The position numbers and the translations under genes were made by a program. Positions 1 to 8,400 of a stretch of 22,206 nucleotides of DNA are shown piece after piece. The DNA comes from a virus. The stretch lies in the IMG/VR virus record IMGVR_UViG_3300010883_000565, positions 1 to 22,206 of that record; one strand, written 5' to 3'. Positions within the stretch are counted from its first letter, which is position 1. Each line of letters begins with the position of its first letter. Below the pieces are notes generated by a model that worked only from the letters and a program-made list of their open reading frames with translations, was not told where the DNA came from and searched no databases.

Positions 1-1
1 C

Positions 2-148
2 CACTGTGTAGTGTTATGTGGCTATGGGCCTGGACTCTTCATCGTGAGGAATTCGTGGGGAACTGGCTGGGGTCATCGCGGGTATTGCTACGTGACGGAG
101 AGCTACGCCAAGGACTCGTTTAGTGAAGTGTTCGGTATCACTGTGTAA
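2..148 (+). CDS. Papain-like (C1A) cysteine peptidase, C-terminal end (partial)
   Basis: The frame is open from the left edge to TAA at 146-148 and gives the last 48 residues of a protein that begins outside the window. It reads HCVVLCGYG, then a few residues later FIVRNSWGTGWGHRGYCYV. In clan CA, family C1A, the catalytic His lies in a GHAV.(L/V)VGY motif and the catalytic Asn in the NSWG.xWG.xGY motif, so the first residue visible here is probably the catalytic His and the Asn of RNSWG (nt 50-52) the third member of the triad. The catalytic Cys, the propeptide if any, and the start lie upstream. The gene overlaps the polymerase gene by 26 bp if that gene starts at GTG 123. Its role is unknown; virion maturation, lysis or a host-directed activity are all possible. 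The family call is strong because the motif is near canonical. Confidence 0.85.
   Translation, partial: HCVVLCGYGPGLFIVRNSWGTGWGHRGYCYVTESYAKDSFSEVFGITV
110..114 (+). promoter_or_regulatory. Ribosome binding site deciding the polymerase start
   Basis: AAGGA lies 8 bases before GTG 123, an ideal distance. The next in-frame start, ATG 150, follows the upstream stop as TAATATG but has no SD at a useful distance. GTG 123 is therefore preferred, although the TAA-T-ATG arrangement recurs at other junctions in this genome, so ATG 150 remains possible. The choice changes only nine N-terminal residues. Confidence 0.6.
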
Positions 149-3100
149 TATGCAAGACGACGATACATACCCTAGGTCTAGCTCTCGGAAGTATGGCTCT
201 CCGTTGCCTAATGAATGGCCCGTTATTGAGCCGCCGGGAGCTGTTCGGATCGCGATTGTAGGCTCGATGCCGACGAAGAACGAAGACTACTATTCGAAGC
301 TCTTTATCGGGGAGGCTGGAAAGTTCCTCGATGCTGGGCTAGGGAAGGAGGGCCTGGTGAGGGCTCAGTGCCTCCTTTGCAACGTGTCATGGGTGAGGTC
401 GGAGCGAGGCTATCTTGACGAGTTCGAGTGGGACGGCAACGAGGTGCAGTGTAGCTTGGCTCACTTGGCAGAGGATCTGGAGAAGTTTGATCCTACGATT
501 GTGCTCTGTCTAGGTAACGAGGCACTGCATGTTATGAAGGTCGGCAACGTCGATCCAGGGAGGAAGAAGGGCTTGTTTAATTGGCCTCACAAGATCCAGA
601 CGGCGAGAGGGACTCTCTTCGAGTCGAACTTTCGACCGGGGCAGAAGTGCCTGGGGGTGCTTCATCCGAACAACATCTTGAAGGACTTCTCTGATCAGTC
701 TTACTTCGCCTTCGACATGGAGAAGCTCAAGCGAGAGGCAGGGAGCAAGGAGCTGAAGCTTCCGAAGCGGGATATCAAGGTCTTGAAGACGATAGATGCC
801 GTGGAGGATAAGCTCTGGGAGGTTGATTGCTGGGCCTATTGTGCAATTGATATCGAGGGGAGCCAGTCGAACATCACCTGCATCTCGTTCTCGTGTAACC
901 CTGACTTCGCTTATGTGGTGCCGTTCGCGCATTACGATGGCTCTAGCTTTTGGAGCGAGGATGAGGAGATTCGGGCTTGGGTGCTGGTGCGGGACGTCAT
1001 CGAGAACGAGAGAGTTAAGAAGATCGCTCAGAATGGGACGTATGACTTCTACGCACTGGCTTTCGGGCTAGGGATCTGCGTGGAGGGCTACGAGCACGAT
1101 ACGATTATTGCCTGGTGGGAGCTTTATCCTGAGATGAGAAAGGGCTTGGCTACGCAGGTCTCGATACTGACGGATGAGCCGTATTACAAGCCTGACAAGG
1201 CTCACGGTGGGCTCAAGTTCAACTCCGACGAGCACTTCTGGAGGTATAACGGGATCGACTCTGCTGTGACATATGAGTGCTGGGTTGAGGAGATGCGGCG
1301 CATGGATGCCGGGCAGAGGAAACACTACGCTTTCAACATGGAGCTGCAAGGCGGGCCGGTGCTCTACATGATGCTGAGGGGGATTCTCTTCGACGTGGAG
1401 AAGGCGGCGAAGCTCCAGGCGAGCACGAGGGCTGAGGTCTCGAAGCTTCAGCGGTTGATTGATAAGGAGAGCGGGATCACGTTCAGCTGCGAGGCGAAGA
1501 AGGATGACTTCTCAGACGTATTGCAAATCGTTCGCAATGAGTTCTGCTCCAAGAGGATCAAGAAAGCGGAGCTTGTGACTGTCGAGCGGTGGAAGCCTAT
1601 GAAGTGGAACGGCAAGCGGTGGGTCAAGAAGGGTCCGCTCGTCATGGTTGAGCCTACGGACGGTCCACTGTTGGGCAACGACGGCGATCTCCCTACGACA
1701 AACGGTTTGAAACTGACACTAGCTTATGTTAAAGCGTTCGTGACGAAGGAGAAGCTGGTGGACTACGAGCCGAAGAACTTCAAGGAATGTGAGTTGTCTG
1801 TGTTGGAGTCGAAGCGTGCTCTGTGGATTGAGGCGAAGGGAATCATCGCGAGGATTCGATCTGATGGCGTTTCGGAGGACTTGCTAGGCGAGTTATCAAT
1901 AAAGCTTGGGGTGGCCGTGAATGTGGGCTCTACGCAGCTTGATGGGGATTCTCAGACGTTTCTCTATGGGACGTGTAAGCTTCCGAGGGTCTTTGTCAAT
2001 AAGAGGGGACAATTCTCGGTTGAGGAGCCTGCTGCACACAGGAACCGCATCGAGAATGGTGTCGTCAAGAGTCACGCTGACAAGAAAGTTGTGTCGAGTA
2101 TGCAGGCGTTAGCGAAGCTGTATGCCAAGACTGAGGATGTGCGGGCTCTCTGGGTGCTCCAGATCCGGAGGCTGAGGAAGATCGTGACGGACTTGAACGT
2201 GAAGCTAGACGAGGACTCGAGGTGTCGGGCTAGTATCTCGCTTGTGAAGGAGACGGGGAGGATGGCGGAGAGCAAGACTCCGGCTGGGACGGGCTTGAAT
2301 AGGCAGGCGCTGAACAAGGACTTGCGAGAGATTTGCGTGGCAGACCCGAAGAGTTCGCTCTATCAGTTCGACCTGGAAGGTGCCGACAACTGGACGGTAG
2401 CAGCGGAGTGTGCTAGGTTAGGAGATAACACCATGCTAGAGGATTTAAGAGCCGGTCTAAAGCCAGCTAAGATTCTCTCCCTGATCGTTCACCTAGGTGC
2501 CGACAAGGTCCGAGGGTTGATCAGGAACGAGATCAAGCAAGAACTGAGAGACGCGAAGGATATGCCGGGGTGGTTGTATCCCGCTTGCAAGGCTGGAGTG
2601 CACGGTTGCGTGACAGAGGGACACGAAGTCCTGACGAAGCGTGGCTGGATTCGAGTCGAAGACTACAAACTAGGCGAGCCTATTATGGTGTATGATCTTG
2701 AAACTCGATTCGGGTTTTTCGAGGAGATCGAGGATTTCTACACTGGCGATCATAGAGGCCCTACGTATGAAATTGAAGGCAATAGTCTTAGTCTGTGTGT
2801 AACCGACTGCCATACGATGCCTTACACTACGAACGGCAATCCAAAGTCGAAGAGAGCTGACGATTTGTGTGGTTTTAAGGATGCTCAGTTACCTACGGCT
2901 TGCACTTACATAGGAGGAAGCCCGAAGAAGCACGTTCAACTAATAGCTGCTTTTCAAGCCGACGGGTCTATTCACCATAAACAGATCCGATGGCACTTCA
3001 AGAAGGAGAGAAAGATTCAGCGTCTACTCATGCTTTTACGCGAAGCTGGCATGGAGCATTCTATGTCTCGATACAAAGACGGATCGACACACATATCAAC

Positions 3101-4115
3101 TAAGGGTGATATCGCTCAAAAGTGGTTCGGCTTCAAGAAGGCTGGAGCTTATTTGCTGGAGTGGGATGCTCAGAGTTTAAAGCTATTCCTTGAGGAGCAC
3201 GCTTACTGGGACGGTTATCTGAAGCCAGATGGATCTTTTGAAGTCTCGGCTGTTAATAGAGAGCACCTAGATTGGTTAGCGACGGTAAGCAAATTGGTGC
3301 AGAAGGGCTATACTTGGAATAAGGTTAGAACGAGTGGTTACGGGTCAATCGTGCATTCGGTTAAATTTAACAATCGAACCTATGCGTCTAAAAGCAGCTT
3401 AGATAAATTTGAACTGTCGAACTTGAGATTGAATCGCGACAAACTGGTTTATTGCCCTGTGACTTCCACGGGATTCTTCATGGTGAGGAGAAATGGGAAG
3501 ATATCAGTGACGGGCAACTCGAGCTACCTCATGGGGTGGGTTACGATGGGCGAGACTGTCCTCAAACACTCACTCCATTCCCTACCCCTGGATCTGTCTT
3601 CGGCGTCTCCTCTTATCCTTAAGAAGAAGAACATCGAGAAGATTCAGGACGCTTTCTTCTCTAGGTGGAAGGGCGTTAAGAAGTGGCACGAGGCTGTGTC
3701 GAAGAACCTACTCGACAACGGCTACGCCCAGACGAGTGTCGGACATCGGCGGACGTTCATGGGACGCAAGGCTGAGTATCGACAGGGTGCGAAGCTAGCG
3801 AACAGGGAGACGCTGAAGGAGGCACTCTCTACGTTGCCACAGTTTTATACGACGTATGCAACGAAGCTGGCACTGTGGATGTTATGGTTTGACCCTGAGA
3901 ACCGGACGGAGGAGGGTGACTTGAAGCTGGAGCCGATCCTCTGTGTTCACGACTCGTTGTTGGGTCAGGCCAAGGATGTCTACGAGGAGTGGGCTAAGGC
4001 TAGGATCAAGACCTACTTCGACAACGAGATTGAGATTGCGGGGATGCCTATCACTATTCCAGCAGAGGGAACCATAGGCCGCGACTGGGGCATGAAAGAC
4101 GAGGTAATCATATGA
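123..4115 (+). CDS. Fusion of UDG-like domain, 3'-5' exonuclease and family A DNA polymerase, with intein
   Basis: This is the phage replicative DNA polymerase, made as a 1330-residue precursor (1026 after intein removal). Residues about 41-190 match the UDG family 4/SPO1-type fold: VGSMP (46-50), FIGEAGKFLD, CNVSW, VLCLGNEAL and LHPNNIL. The usual catalytic GEAPG motif is GSMPT here, so glycosylase activity looks lost. The DnaQ-like proofreading domain is intact: D243 and E245 in AIDIEG, D308 in NGTYDF, Y375 and D379 in YNGID. Polymerase motif A is FDLEGADNW (D750). Motif B is KAGVHG/SSYLMG, split by the intein between G828 and S1133, with K823 as the expected dNTP-binding Lys. Motif C is VHDS (H1276, D1277). 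The stop overlaps the start of the next small gene (ATGA). SPO1-type polymerases also carry an N-terminal UDG-like domain. Confidence 0.93.
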   Translation: MKCSVSLCNMQDDDTYPRSSSRKYGSPLPNEWPVIEPPGAVRIAIVGSMPTKNEDYYSKLFIGEAGKFLDAGLGKEGLVRAQCLLCNVSWVRSERGYLDEFEWDGNEVQCSLAHLAEDLEKFDPTIVLCLGNEALHVMKVGNVDPGRKKGLFNWPHKIQTARGTLFESNFRPGQKCLGVLHPNNILKDFSDQSYFAFDMEKLKREAGSKELKLPKRDIKVLKTIDAVEDKLWEVDCWAYCAIDIEGSQSNITCISFSCNPDFAYVVPFAHYDGSSFWSEDEEIRAWVLVRDVIENERVKKIAQNGTYDFYALAFGLGICVEGYEHDTIIAWWELYPEMRKGLATQVSILTDEPYYKPDKAHGGLKFNSDEHFWRYNGIDSAVTYECWVEEMRRMDAGQRKHYAFNMELQGGPVLYMMLRGILFDVEKAAKLQASTRAEVSKLQRLIDKESGITFSCEAKKDDFSDVLQIVRNEFCSKRIKKAELVTVERWKPMKWNGKRWVKKGPLVMVEPTDGPLLGNDGDLPTTNGLKLTLAYVKAFVTKEKLVDYEPKNFKECELSVLESKRALWIEAKGIIARIRSDGVSEDLLGELSIKLGVAVNVGSTQLDGDSQTFLYGTCKLPRVFVNKRGQFSVEEPAAHRNRIENGVVKSHADKKVVSSMQALAKLYAKTEDVRALWVLQIRRLRKIVTDLNVKLDEDSRCRASISLVKETGRMAESKTPAGTGLNRQALNKDLREICVADPKSSLYQFDLEGADNWTVAAECARLGDNTMLEDLRAGLKPAKILSLIVHLGADKVRGLIRNEIKQELRDAKDMPGWLYPACKAGVHGCVTEGHEVLTKRGWIRVEDYKLGEPIMVYDLETRFGFFEEIEDFYTGDHRGPTYEIEGNSLSLCVTDCHTMPYTTNGNPKSKRADDLCGFKDAQLPTACTYIGGSPKKHVQLIAAFQADGSIHHKQIRWHFKKERKIQRLLMLLREAGMEHSMSRYKDGSTHISTKGDIAQKWFGFKKAGAYLLEWDAQSLKLFLEEHAYWDGYLKPDGSFEVSAVNREHLDWLATVSKLVQKGYTWNKVRTSGYGSIVHSVKFNNRTYASKSSLDKFELSNLRLNRDKLVYCPVTSTGFFMVRRNGKISVTGNSSYLMGWVTMGETVLKHSLHSLPLDLSSASPLILKKKNIEKIQDAFFSRWKGVKKWHEAVSKNLLDNGYAQTSVGHRRTFMGRKAEYRQGAKLANRETLKEALSTLPQFYTTYATKLALWMLWFDPENRTEEGDLKLEPILCVHDSLLGQAKDVYEEWAKARIKTYFDNEIEIAGMPITIPAEGTIGRDWGMKDEVII
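2607..3518 (+). other. Intein with LAGLIDADG-type homing endonuclease, in motif B of the DNA polymerase
   Basis: Residues 829-1132 of the polymerase precursor (304 aa) form an intein. Cys829 begins block A (CVTEGHEVLTKRGWIRVEDY). Block B is TDCH (T894-H897). The central part has two dodecapeptide-like motifs, LIAAFQADG (940-948) and HAYWDGYL (about 1026-1033), typical of a DOD/LAGLIDADG homing endonuclease. The C-terminal block ends RRNGKISVTGN, with Asn1132 followed by extein Ser1133. The residue before the terminal Asn is Gly rather than the common His, a variant known in other inteins. Joining the flanks restores KAGVHG-SSYLMG, a good family A motif B. The element is more A/T-rich than its flanks and has only two CTAG sites, consistent with separate ancestry. 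Boundaries are well set by Cys1, Asn and +1 Ser. Confidence 0.92.
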
Positions 4116-4204
4116 CAAAAGAGCAGCAAGAACTACTCGAGACGCTTATCTTGATCATCTGCGCGGTCTCGTTGATCATCGCCTACGCATTGAAATTTTC
4201 ATAA
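4112..4204 (+). CDS. 30-residue single-span membrane peptide
   Basis: ATG 4112 overlaps the polymerase stop as ATGA, and GAGGT at 4101-4105 stands 6 bases upstream, so translation initiation and coupling are both well supported. The peptide starts MTKEQQELLE and continues with about 17 mostly hydrophobic residues (LILIICAVSLIIAYAL), then KFS and TAA. This is one short transmembrane helix with a charged, probably cytoplasmic N-terminus. No family is recognised. Such coupled micro-membrane proteins in phages can be lysis regulators, superinfection factors or membrane tethers for the upstream enzyme, but nothing in the sequence picks among these. It is the last gene before the structured non-coding stretch. 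Confidence 0.65.
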   Translation: MTKEQQELLETLILIICAVSLIIAYALKFS

Positions 4205-4207
4205 TTA

Positions 4208-4284
4208 TGCTGGCTAGGGCGTAGAGCCGAGGGAAGTCCTCGGACGGGTTCATACTGATCCCTTGATTGATCACCTAGTCAGCA
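4208..4284 (+). ncRNA. Candidate structured RNA: three-way junction
   Basis: Three stems nest exactly. P1 pairs 4208-4218 with 4274-4284 (11 bp, one G-U). P2 pairs 4227-4232 with 4238-4243 (CCGAGG/CCTCGG, loop GAAGT). P3 pairs 4256-4260 with 4269-4273 (TGATC/GATCA) and abuts P1 with no spacer. Joining strands are 8 nt (4219-4226) and 12 nt (4244-4255). There is no coding frame of note. It could be a ribozyme, a cis-acting leader, a processed small RNA or a packaging/replication signal. It does not contain the hammerhead core (CTGATGA and GAAA), and I do not recognise a named riboswitch. Confidence 0.45.
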
Positions 4285-4306
4285 CGCTTTACCCATCAGT
4301 GTTCAC

Positions 4307-4355
4307 CTCGCGTTATTCATGCGGGACATAAAAGTAGCGGATTCGTCCGCATACT
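4307..4355 (+). promoter_or_regulatory. Two leader hairpins, one with a UUCG tetraloop
   Basis: CTCGC 4307-4311 can pair with GCGGG 4321-4325 (one G-U, 9-nt loop). Then AGTA-GCGGA (4333-4341) pairs with TCCGC-A-TACT (4346-4355) around a TTCG loop (4342-4345), with a bulged A at 4351. UUCG-capped stems are very stable in RNA. No U-run follows, so neither is a convincing intrinsic terminator. The 5' arm of the UUCG hairpin has an alternative partner downstream (AGCGGATT 4336-4343 with AATCCGCT 4396-4403). Confidence 0.5.
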
Positions 4356-4361
4356 ACGTCA

Positions 4362-4414
4362 GCGAGTAGAGAGACGGACTTATCGATGGGTTTGCAATCC
4401 GCTTCTCTACTCGC
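4362..4414 (+). promoter_or_regulatory. Inverted repeat enclosing the start codon of the 4386 gene
   Basis: An 11-bp perfect inverted repeat, 4362-4372 (GCGAGTAGAGA) with 4404-4414 (TCTCTACTCGC), is extended by CGGA 4375-4378 with TCCG 4398-4401 across a 2x2 internal loop. ATG 4386 lies in the apical loop. The inner pairing competes with an 8-bp alternative helix to 4336-4343. This could regulate initiation at 4386, or block it so that ATG 4437 is used. There is no U-tract after the right arm, which argues against a terminator. Confidence 0.5.
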
Positions 4415-5492
4415 ACACTTTCAAGACAACAAGACTATGAAACTAAAACTAAACATGGAGCTTCCCTCCGAGATCGAACTCCCCGACGAGTTGCTAGGTG
4501 TCAATGCCGAGCTAGAGAAACGAGTGGCCGTTGTCGAGAACGAGCTACTGAAGCGGACCTATGCCGAGGTCAAAGATGTCGTGGCGAGTGCGCCTGACAA
4601 GTCTGACCCTATCGATGCCGAGGACGTTGAGAAGCTGAAGCGGGACGTGAGAGACTTGAGGATTCGAGCTGACCTCTTCGCTAGTGAGATCGACTCGCTT
4701 AGGAATGAGAAGATGACAGAGAGGCTAGATGGCGTGGTGTCAATCCTGGACTTCTGCACGACGAGAGAGGAGCAACTAGAGGTTGTTAAAGGCAAGCGAC
4801 CCATCGACGGCTACTTGGCGAGTTCGATAGCCAAGCTAGAGGAGATCGGCGGATTCAGGGGAGGCATAATCTCGTTACCTGTGGGGAAACTACGTGCAAC
4901 TACGAGCATTGCAGTGCCTACTGGGGTCTCGCTAGTCGGTCAAGGCAAGTTCCAAACCAGTCTTACGGTAGACATATCAACTTCGATACTCAGTTACGGT
5001 ATCACCGTGGCGGGAAGAAGTTCTTCTGTCACGCTGCGAGGGTTTAGCTTGAACGTCACTGCTAGCCGTGGGGATATCAACGGTATTCTGCTTGGTGATG
5101 ACTTAGTCTCGTGCGAGCTGGCTGATCTGAGCGTCCTCAGCTCTTCGACGCTAGCTAAGAGCGTAGGTGTCACTCTACCTAACGGTGACGCAGTCCTCCT
5201 GGAGATCAACAACTGCGCCATCATGGGATGGAAGGTCGGACTTCGGACAGCAGCTTTGATGTCGAAGACATCGTGTAGAATCGGCAACTGCAATACCGGC
5301 ATCATGGTGCTGAAGGGACTGCTAGATGACGCCTCCGAGATAAGCGAATGTAATCTAGATCACTACATAGGGCGTGAGTCGCTCGGTTACGAGACTAGGA
5401 AGGGCTCAAACACTTTCGACGCAAGAGAGGTAGCCGGAGGGAAAGCTACGTTCTCTGTCGGAACCTTCCAGACCGGCGACACGCTACTCTAG
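4386..5492 (+). CDS. Coiled-coil plus beta-helix protein, probable tail or receptor-binding protein
   Basis: The 368-residue product has a charged, heptad-like N-terminal third (ELEKRVAVVENELLKR, then DVEKLKRDVRDLRIRADLF and further), fitting a trimeric coiled coil. From about residue 158 it has short Gly/Ser/Thr/Val-rich strands: GGIISLPVGKLRATTSIAVP, TGVSLVGQGKF, then ITVAGRSSSVTLRGFSLNV. This rhythm is typical of the pectin-lyase-like parallel beta-helix of phage spikes. No catalytic motif is seen. The start is uncertain: ATG 4386 lies in the loop of a long hairpin behind a weak purine-rich GAGAGACGG, while ATG 4437 (MKLKLNMELP) follows A-rich sequence and opens a more natural N-terminus. 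It is the only virion-type gene on the + strand, and its stop touches the stop of the opposing gene. Confidence 0.75.
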   Translation: MGLQSASLLAHFQDNKTMKLKLNMELPSEIELPDELLGVNAELEKRVAVVENELLKRTYAEVKDVVASAPDKSDPIDAEDVEKLKRDVRDLRIRADLFASEIDSLRNEKMTERLDGVVSILDFCTTREEQLEVVKGKRPIDGYLASSIAKLEEIGGFRGGIISLPVGKLRATTSIAVPTGVSLVGQGKFQTSLTVDISTSILSYGITVAGRSSSVTLRGFSLNVTASRGDINGILLGDDLVSCELADLSVLSSSTLAKSVGVTLPNGDAVLLEINNCAIMGWKVGLRTAALMSKTSCRIGNCNTGIMVLKGLLDDASEISECNLDHYIGRESLGYETRKGSNTFDAREVAGGKATFSVGTFQTGDTLL

Positions 5493-8400
5493 TTATCTCG
5501 ATAGCTCCGAAAGATCAAAAGTTCTGCTGGCTATATCTTCCTCGTCTCCAATGAACTCGTCAATAGCTTGGTAGGCACTTGCGAGGGCTGCTGGATTGTA
5601 GTCCTTGGCCAACGACTCTAATACAACTCCACTAGCCATAGCAATTCGAATGAATGGTAGGAAGTCGTCTGGTTCGGTCCTCTTGGCTAGTTCTCTGATC
5701 CGAGGACTAGTCAGAAGGGTAGCAGCCAACCGGTATTTAATGTGTGTGTAGGCCGAACCCCACTGTAGCTTGAACAATTTCGTGATGACTCCTCCAGCTG
5801 CTATGCCTCCTGCCTGAGCTGAGACGTCTGCTGGTGGGACGGTAGCTATTTGAACGCGAGCTAAGTCATCTAGGTCATTCATTATTTCAGAACCTAGAAC
5901 AGCTCTTAACTTTCTCTCTCCACCTCTGATCTCCGCTGTCAACTTCTGACCATCAAAAGCAACAACCCTATCGCCCTTGAGTAGCTTGAGAGAATCTTCG
6001 GTGGTTGCGGATCTAGCTGAGTCCTTAAACAACTGCTCGACGGTGAGTGACCTGACATCGTCCATCAACCCAGGAGACTTCTCTAGTATAGCTACAACCT
6101 CTCTAACTTCGTCAAGGCTACCAGTCAGCACTTTGTTGACGAAGTCGTCTGCGCTTACGATGGTCGAGATATCTGTGCCATCCTTCTGAGCTTTTACGAG
6201 CCTGTCGATGAGCCCGTTGCGGAAGCGTACATTGCCTGCCTGTATGGATTTAAGTGCTGTCTCGATGTTTGTTTTGGTAAACTGCTTTTTCGCTAGCAAC
6301 TCGAAGATTTTAGCGTTTGGTATTCCTTCTCTCATAAGGGCTGCACCCTCGTTAACGTAATCTTGTAGAGCCCTCCATTGAGCCTCTCCTCCTAGCATGT
6401 CAGAGACCATCGAGTCACTTTTCAACCCTTGTAGTCTCGTGACGAAATTCTTGAGGTTTACGATACCAGCACCTTGCTCTGTGGTGTTTAGTATGGCGGA
6501 AAGAGCTGTCCGCTTGAACGTATCGAAAGTCTCCTCCCCTCTAGCTAGGGCTGTAGCAGCTAAACCAGCAGCATCCGCGTTGGGCGGGATGTCAGTGAGC
6601 TTCTTGGTCAGTAACTCTTTGACTTTAAAATACTGATCCTCATTAGTTAGCGTCTCATCAAAGATCTGTCTCGGACCTAACTTGGTCTGGGTATCATCAG
6701 CTAACAGGGATATGATACGCTTATCTTGTAGTCGTCCCACGTTTCTCTTGTAGAACTTGTTAGCGGCTTCGTAACTCTCTCGGAGTGCTGGGTCTGTCAC
6801 CTGCGCTAGTCCTTCGTCCAGGGATCTAGTTAAGGCTGCGGCGAGGTCTTTCCTCATTTTAGATGACGTGTCATCGAGAACCTGGGTGGCACTGAGACTG
6901 TCAAAAAGAGATGTCCTAAGTGATCGTATCTCATTAAGAGGTGTTAGGTCGTCTAGTTCAGCAATGCCAGCCAGTCTTCGCATCAAGTCAGATGGGATCA
7001 GCTTCTCATTAGGGACTCTGCCTCCTCCTGTGGTCACCGTCGTCGTTATTGGTCTGCCTAAATCGTCTAGAATTAGAGAGGTTTCCTCAACCACCTTTTC
7101 GGGTTGCGTCTTCTTGATCAGGTCCTTACGTATCTTCTCTGCTGCCTCTTTAAGACTCTTGATTGGTAGCAGAGGGTTCTTCAGTGCGATGCGTGCGTAT
7201 AGTTCATCTGATATCTCACTAAAAGTTAACTTTTCTGCAATGGCAGACCAACGAATGAGTCCTCCAGACGCTCGTTCGGACAATCCGGCATTGGCTTTAG
7301 GCGACGACACTCGGATTAGCTCATCTAGCTCTTTGTTAGCTGCTCGGATGCCTTCGTGAATGTTTTTAGCGATCATGTCCGTTGCGCTACGAACCTCCTC
7401 GGCGACTCTAGTGACAGCTCTGCGGTTGACCTCATCATCAAATGGCAAGTCCGGTAAGTCTCGCTTCCCTCTCCCTGTCAAAATCCAAGCCTGTAATTCT
7501 ACCATCTGCTTTTCTCTGGCTCTCTCCTGAAAACGGAAAATACTTTTGGCTGAGGGAAACTTACCCGTAAAGATCTCGGCACCTTGTAGTGTTGGGCTTC
7601 CTGTGAGTTGACCTAGAGAGAAATCGAAGCCTAGTCCTCCAGACTTTTCCTTTAGTCGTTGAGCCGCAGCAAGTCCTTCTTGGATCACAGAACCCTTCCC
7701 TTGGATAAGCGTCGTGTCTATGACTTTCTTCAGTCCCGCAGGCAGCAAAGACATCGTGATTTCAGCAGCAACTTCAGTCTTCAGAGACTTGGCTCTGGCT
7801 TGGATACGTTCTCCTATCTTCCCAAGATCCTGCCTTGCTGCCGCACCTGTAAGAACGTCAGACCCAACTTGAGCGGTCTTCTGCCCTAAGACAGCACCAG
7901 CTACGGCAATAGCCCCCCTCTTCAGCGCACCTTTTGACGCTTGCCTTGCTAACTGACCTACGACGACAGCACCTGGACCGCTTTTTAGAGCCAGAACAGT
8001 ACCTCCCGCCGCAGCTGCCATCTCCACTATTAGTCCTCCAATGTCGAAAAGATCTCGGAGGCTCCCTCCTCGCTCGTCGAAGAGTAGATCCTTCTCCTTC
8101 CCCGTAGCAGGATCAACGAGCCCACGCAGTATTGTGTTACCGTCAGGCAGCTCCTCTAGCTCAATGTTTTTAAATTGCTGGTTCAGAAGGTCTCGACGAG
8201 TCTCAGGGTCATCTGTTAAACCACCTAGAAAGCGACCAACGAAGCCAACACCCGTTTGGGTGTCGAGTTCGATCCGCTCTCCAGCTTCGTTGAACCGACC
8301 ATATTCAACCTGGAACCCGTTTTCGGTGAATGCTGTGCCTGATGCGTTAAGATTACGCCTATCACCTGGACCTCTCGGCACAGGGTTTAGTTCCGAGGCT

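Noticed and set aside
510-932. Antisense open frame under the polymerase gene, and similar frames on the opposite strand of other genes
   Set aside because: These are shadows of real genes: low-complexity composition typical of antisense frames, no SD, no recognisable motifs.
4208-4284. Hammerhead ribozyme
   Set aside because: The conserved CTGATGA and GAAA cores are absent and the joining strands have the wrong lengths.
4362-4414. Intrinsic terminator of the polymerase operon
   Set aside because: No U-run follows the right arm, and a reading frame starts inside the loop.
4360-4430. tRNA-like stretch with an apparent anticodon loop (TTTGCAA)
   Set aside because: The flanks do not form a D-arm, T-arm or acceptor of proper length; the strong 11-bp stem would leave only about 53 nt in total.
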